Origin: Pseudomonas wuhanensis
Lineage (GTDB): Bacteria > Pseudomonadota > Gammaproteobacteria > Pseudomonadales > Pseudomonadaceae
Assembly: GCF_030687395.1 (NCBI RefSeq)
Contig: NZ_CP117430.1
Span: 4,464,001 to 4,528,000, forward strand
Reading direction: 5' to 3'
Length of the DNA stretch: 64,000 bases
The position numbers and the translations under genes were made by a program. The notes under the pieces are model-generated. The model was not told the origin of the DNA. It searched no databases and saw only the letters and a program-made list of their open reading frames with translations. Of this stretch, positions 63,169-64,000 are shown one piece after another (within the stretch, counting starts at the first letter, position 1; every line of letters begins with the position of its first letter).

Positions 63169-63833
63169 TGGGCTTGCCCGCCGAACAGGTAACCCTGGCC
63201 GCGACGGGTTTCGATCACGCTGCGGCCGAGCTTGCGACGCAGGTGGTTGACGTGGACTTCCAGCACGTTGGAATCGCGTTCGGTTTCACCGTCGTAGAGG
63301 TGTTCAGCGAGATGGCTTTTGGAAAGGATCTGTTCGGGGTGCAGCATGAAGTAGCGCAGCAGGCGAAACTCGGCAGCGGTGAGCTGGATGTCGGCGCCGT
63401 CGCGGGTCACGCACTGGCGACCTTCATCCAGATGCAAGCCTGCGGCCTTGAGTGTCGGCTGATTGGCGTGGCCGTGGGAGCGGCGTAACAATGCCTGGAC
63501 TCGCAGGTGCAGCTCTTCGGGGTGAAACGGTTTGGTCAGGTAATCGTCGGCGCCGGCCTTGAGGCCTTCGATCCGCTCGGCCCAGGAACCGCGCGCCGTG
63601 AGGATCAGCACTGGCGTGGCCAAGCCGCCGGCCCGCCATTGCGCCAACACCTCGAGCCCCGGCAGACCCGGCAGGCCGAGGTCGAGAATGATCAGGTCAT
63701 AGGGCTCGCTGCTGCCCTGGTACACCGCATCGCGGCCGTCGGCCAGCCAGTCCACGGCGTAACCCTGCCGGTTGAGGCCGGCCATCAATTCGTCGGCCAG
63801 CGGCACGTGGTCTTCCACCAGAAGCAAACGCAT
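63165..63833 (-). CDS. OmpR/PhoB-type response regulator
   Basis: A 222-residue response regulator. The receiver domain has the phospho-acceptor D51 (IILDLGLPG), acidic pair E7-D8 and K101 (YLTKPF). The winged-helix DNA-binding domain covers about 125-220 and ends [14 protein letters not shown]. It lies between the partial PepSY gene (three-base gap) and the kinase gene (four-base overlap), so all three are cotranscribed. Confidence 0.95.
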   Translation of the reverse strand: MRLLLVEDHVPLADELMAGLNRQGYAVDWLADGRDAVYQGSSEPYDLIILDLGLPGLPGLEVLAQWRAGGLATPVLILTARGSWAERIEGLKAGADDYLTKPFHPEELHLRVQALLRRSHGHANQPTLKAAGLHLDEGRQCVTRDGADIQLTAAEFRLLRYFMLHPEQILSKSHLAEHLYDGETERDSNVLEVHVNHLRRKLGRSVIETRRGQGYLFGGQAQ

Positions 63834-63836
63834 CGA

Positions 63837-64000
63837 TCAATCTTCCTTGTCTTTCAGTAACTGGCCGGTGGTGGCGTCGAGGTCCAGCTCACGCACCACA
63901 CCTTCGGTGGTCAGTAGCTCGACCTCGTAAATGTAGACGTCGTGCTTTTCCTCAAGCTCGGCTTCCAGCAGCTTGGCCCCGGGATAACGGTCCAGCGCTT
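63837..64000 (-). CDS. PepSY-domain protein, C-terminal part (cut by right edge)
   Basis: The last 53 codons of a gene whose start lies beyond the window. The fragment reads as a PepSY domain: ALDRYPGAKLLEAELEEKHD, then VYIYEVELLTTEGVVREL, and the closing DLDATTGQLL. PepSY proteins are small secreted proteins thought to bind or inhibit periplasmic proteases or to act as modulators of two-component systems. It is the first gene of the operon with the response regulator, which begins three bases after its stop. Confidence 0.88.
   Translation of the reverse strand, partial: ALDRYPGAKLLEAELEEKHDVYIYEVELLTTEGVVRELDLDATTGQLLKDKED

Overview
The window looks like chromosomal DNA of a Pseudomonas of the fluorescens group. 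The signs are abundant REP/REPIN palindromes of the 'GTGGGAGCGGGCTTGCCCGCG' type, an AmpR-AmpC pair, the gud glucarate genes, Pseudomonas-typical small families (DUF6124, DUF6555, DUF1615), a Pseudomonas-type metallothionein, selD-selU, and high GC with dense packing. No rRNA, tRNA or CRISPR array was seen.

Layout. 1-6.4 kb: housekeeping and transport genes (partial shikimate dehydrogenase, AI-2E-type permease, TrhP/YegQ, LysR-EamA pair). 6.5-10.3 kb: a glucarate catabolic locus (FCD-type GntR regulator, gudP-like MFS, gudD) with three TTGTNNGACAA-like operator candidates. 10.3-14.6 kb: an unusual divergent pair, a fused ACP / acyl-AMP ligase / PlsC acyltransferase and an Atg22/UMF1-type MFS protein, resembling in logic the Aas-LplT lysolipid repair pair. 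14.7-16.9 kb: ampR-ampC. 17.1-20.3 kb: two small Pseudomonas proteins with a structured leader, then a two-gene Septu (PtuA-PtuB) anti-phage system of visibly lower GC. 20.4-32.7 kb: assorted metabolic and repair genes, including periplasmic aldose epimerase, DNA polymerase II and a DUF1615 lipoprotein.

33.2-41.4 kb is the highlight. Eight tightly packed co-directional genes encode a sugar-phosphate cyclase of the 2-epi-5-epi-valiolone synthase type, a ROK-like kinase, a zinc-type dehydrogenase, an SDR, a Gfo/Idh/MocA oxidoreductase, a TIM-barrel isomerase/epimerase, a HAD phosphatase and an acyltransferase-3 membrane protein. This toolbox matches the early steps of C7-cyclitol (acarbose/validamycin-like) biosynthesis but has no aminotransferase and no glycosyltransferase, so it probably makes an unaminated, perhaps acylated, carbasugar. 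A MerR regulator, a NUDIX hydrolase, an MFS exporter, an NAD(P)-binding epimerase and a LysR regulator follow. A MerR-style 19-bp-spacer promoter lies in front of the operon.

45.9-53.5 kb: FAD monooxygenase, a zinc-type HemB, GST, PhzF, a histidine phosphatase, and the selenium pair selD-selU. 53.7-55.9 kb: Tsx porin plus purine nucleoside permease-like protein behind a PurR/LacI-type palindrome. 55.9-57.3 kb: an IS110-family (IS1111-like) element sitting in a REP sequence, its transposase frameshifted. 57.5-64 kb: DUF6555 protein, metallothionein, a single-Cache chemoreceptor, an Na+/H+-antiporter-type permease, and a PepSY / response regulator / histidine kinase operon cut by the right edge.
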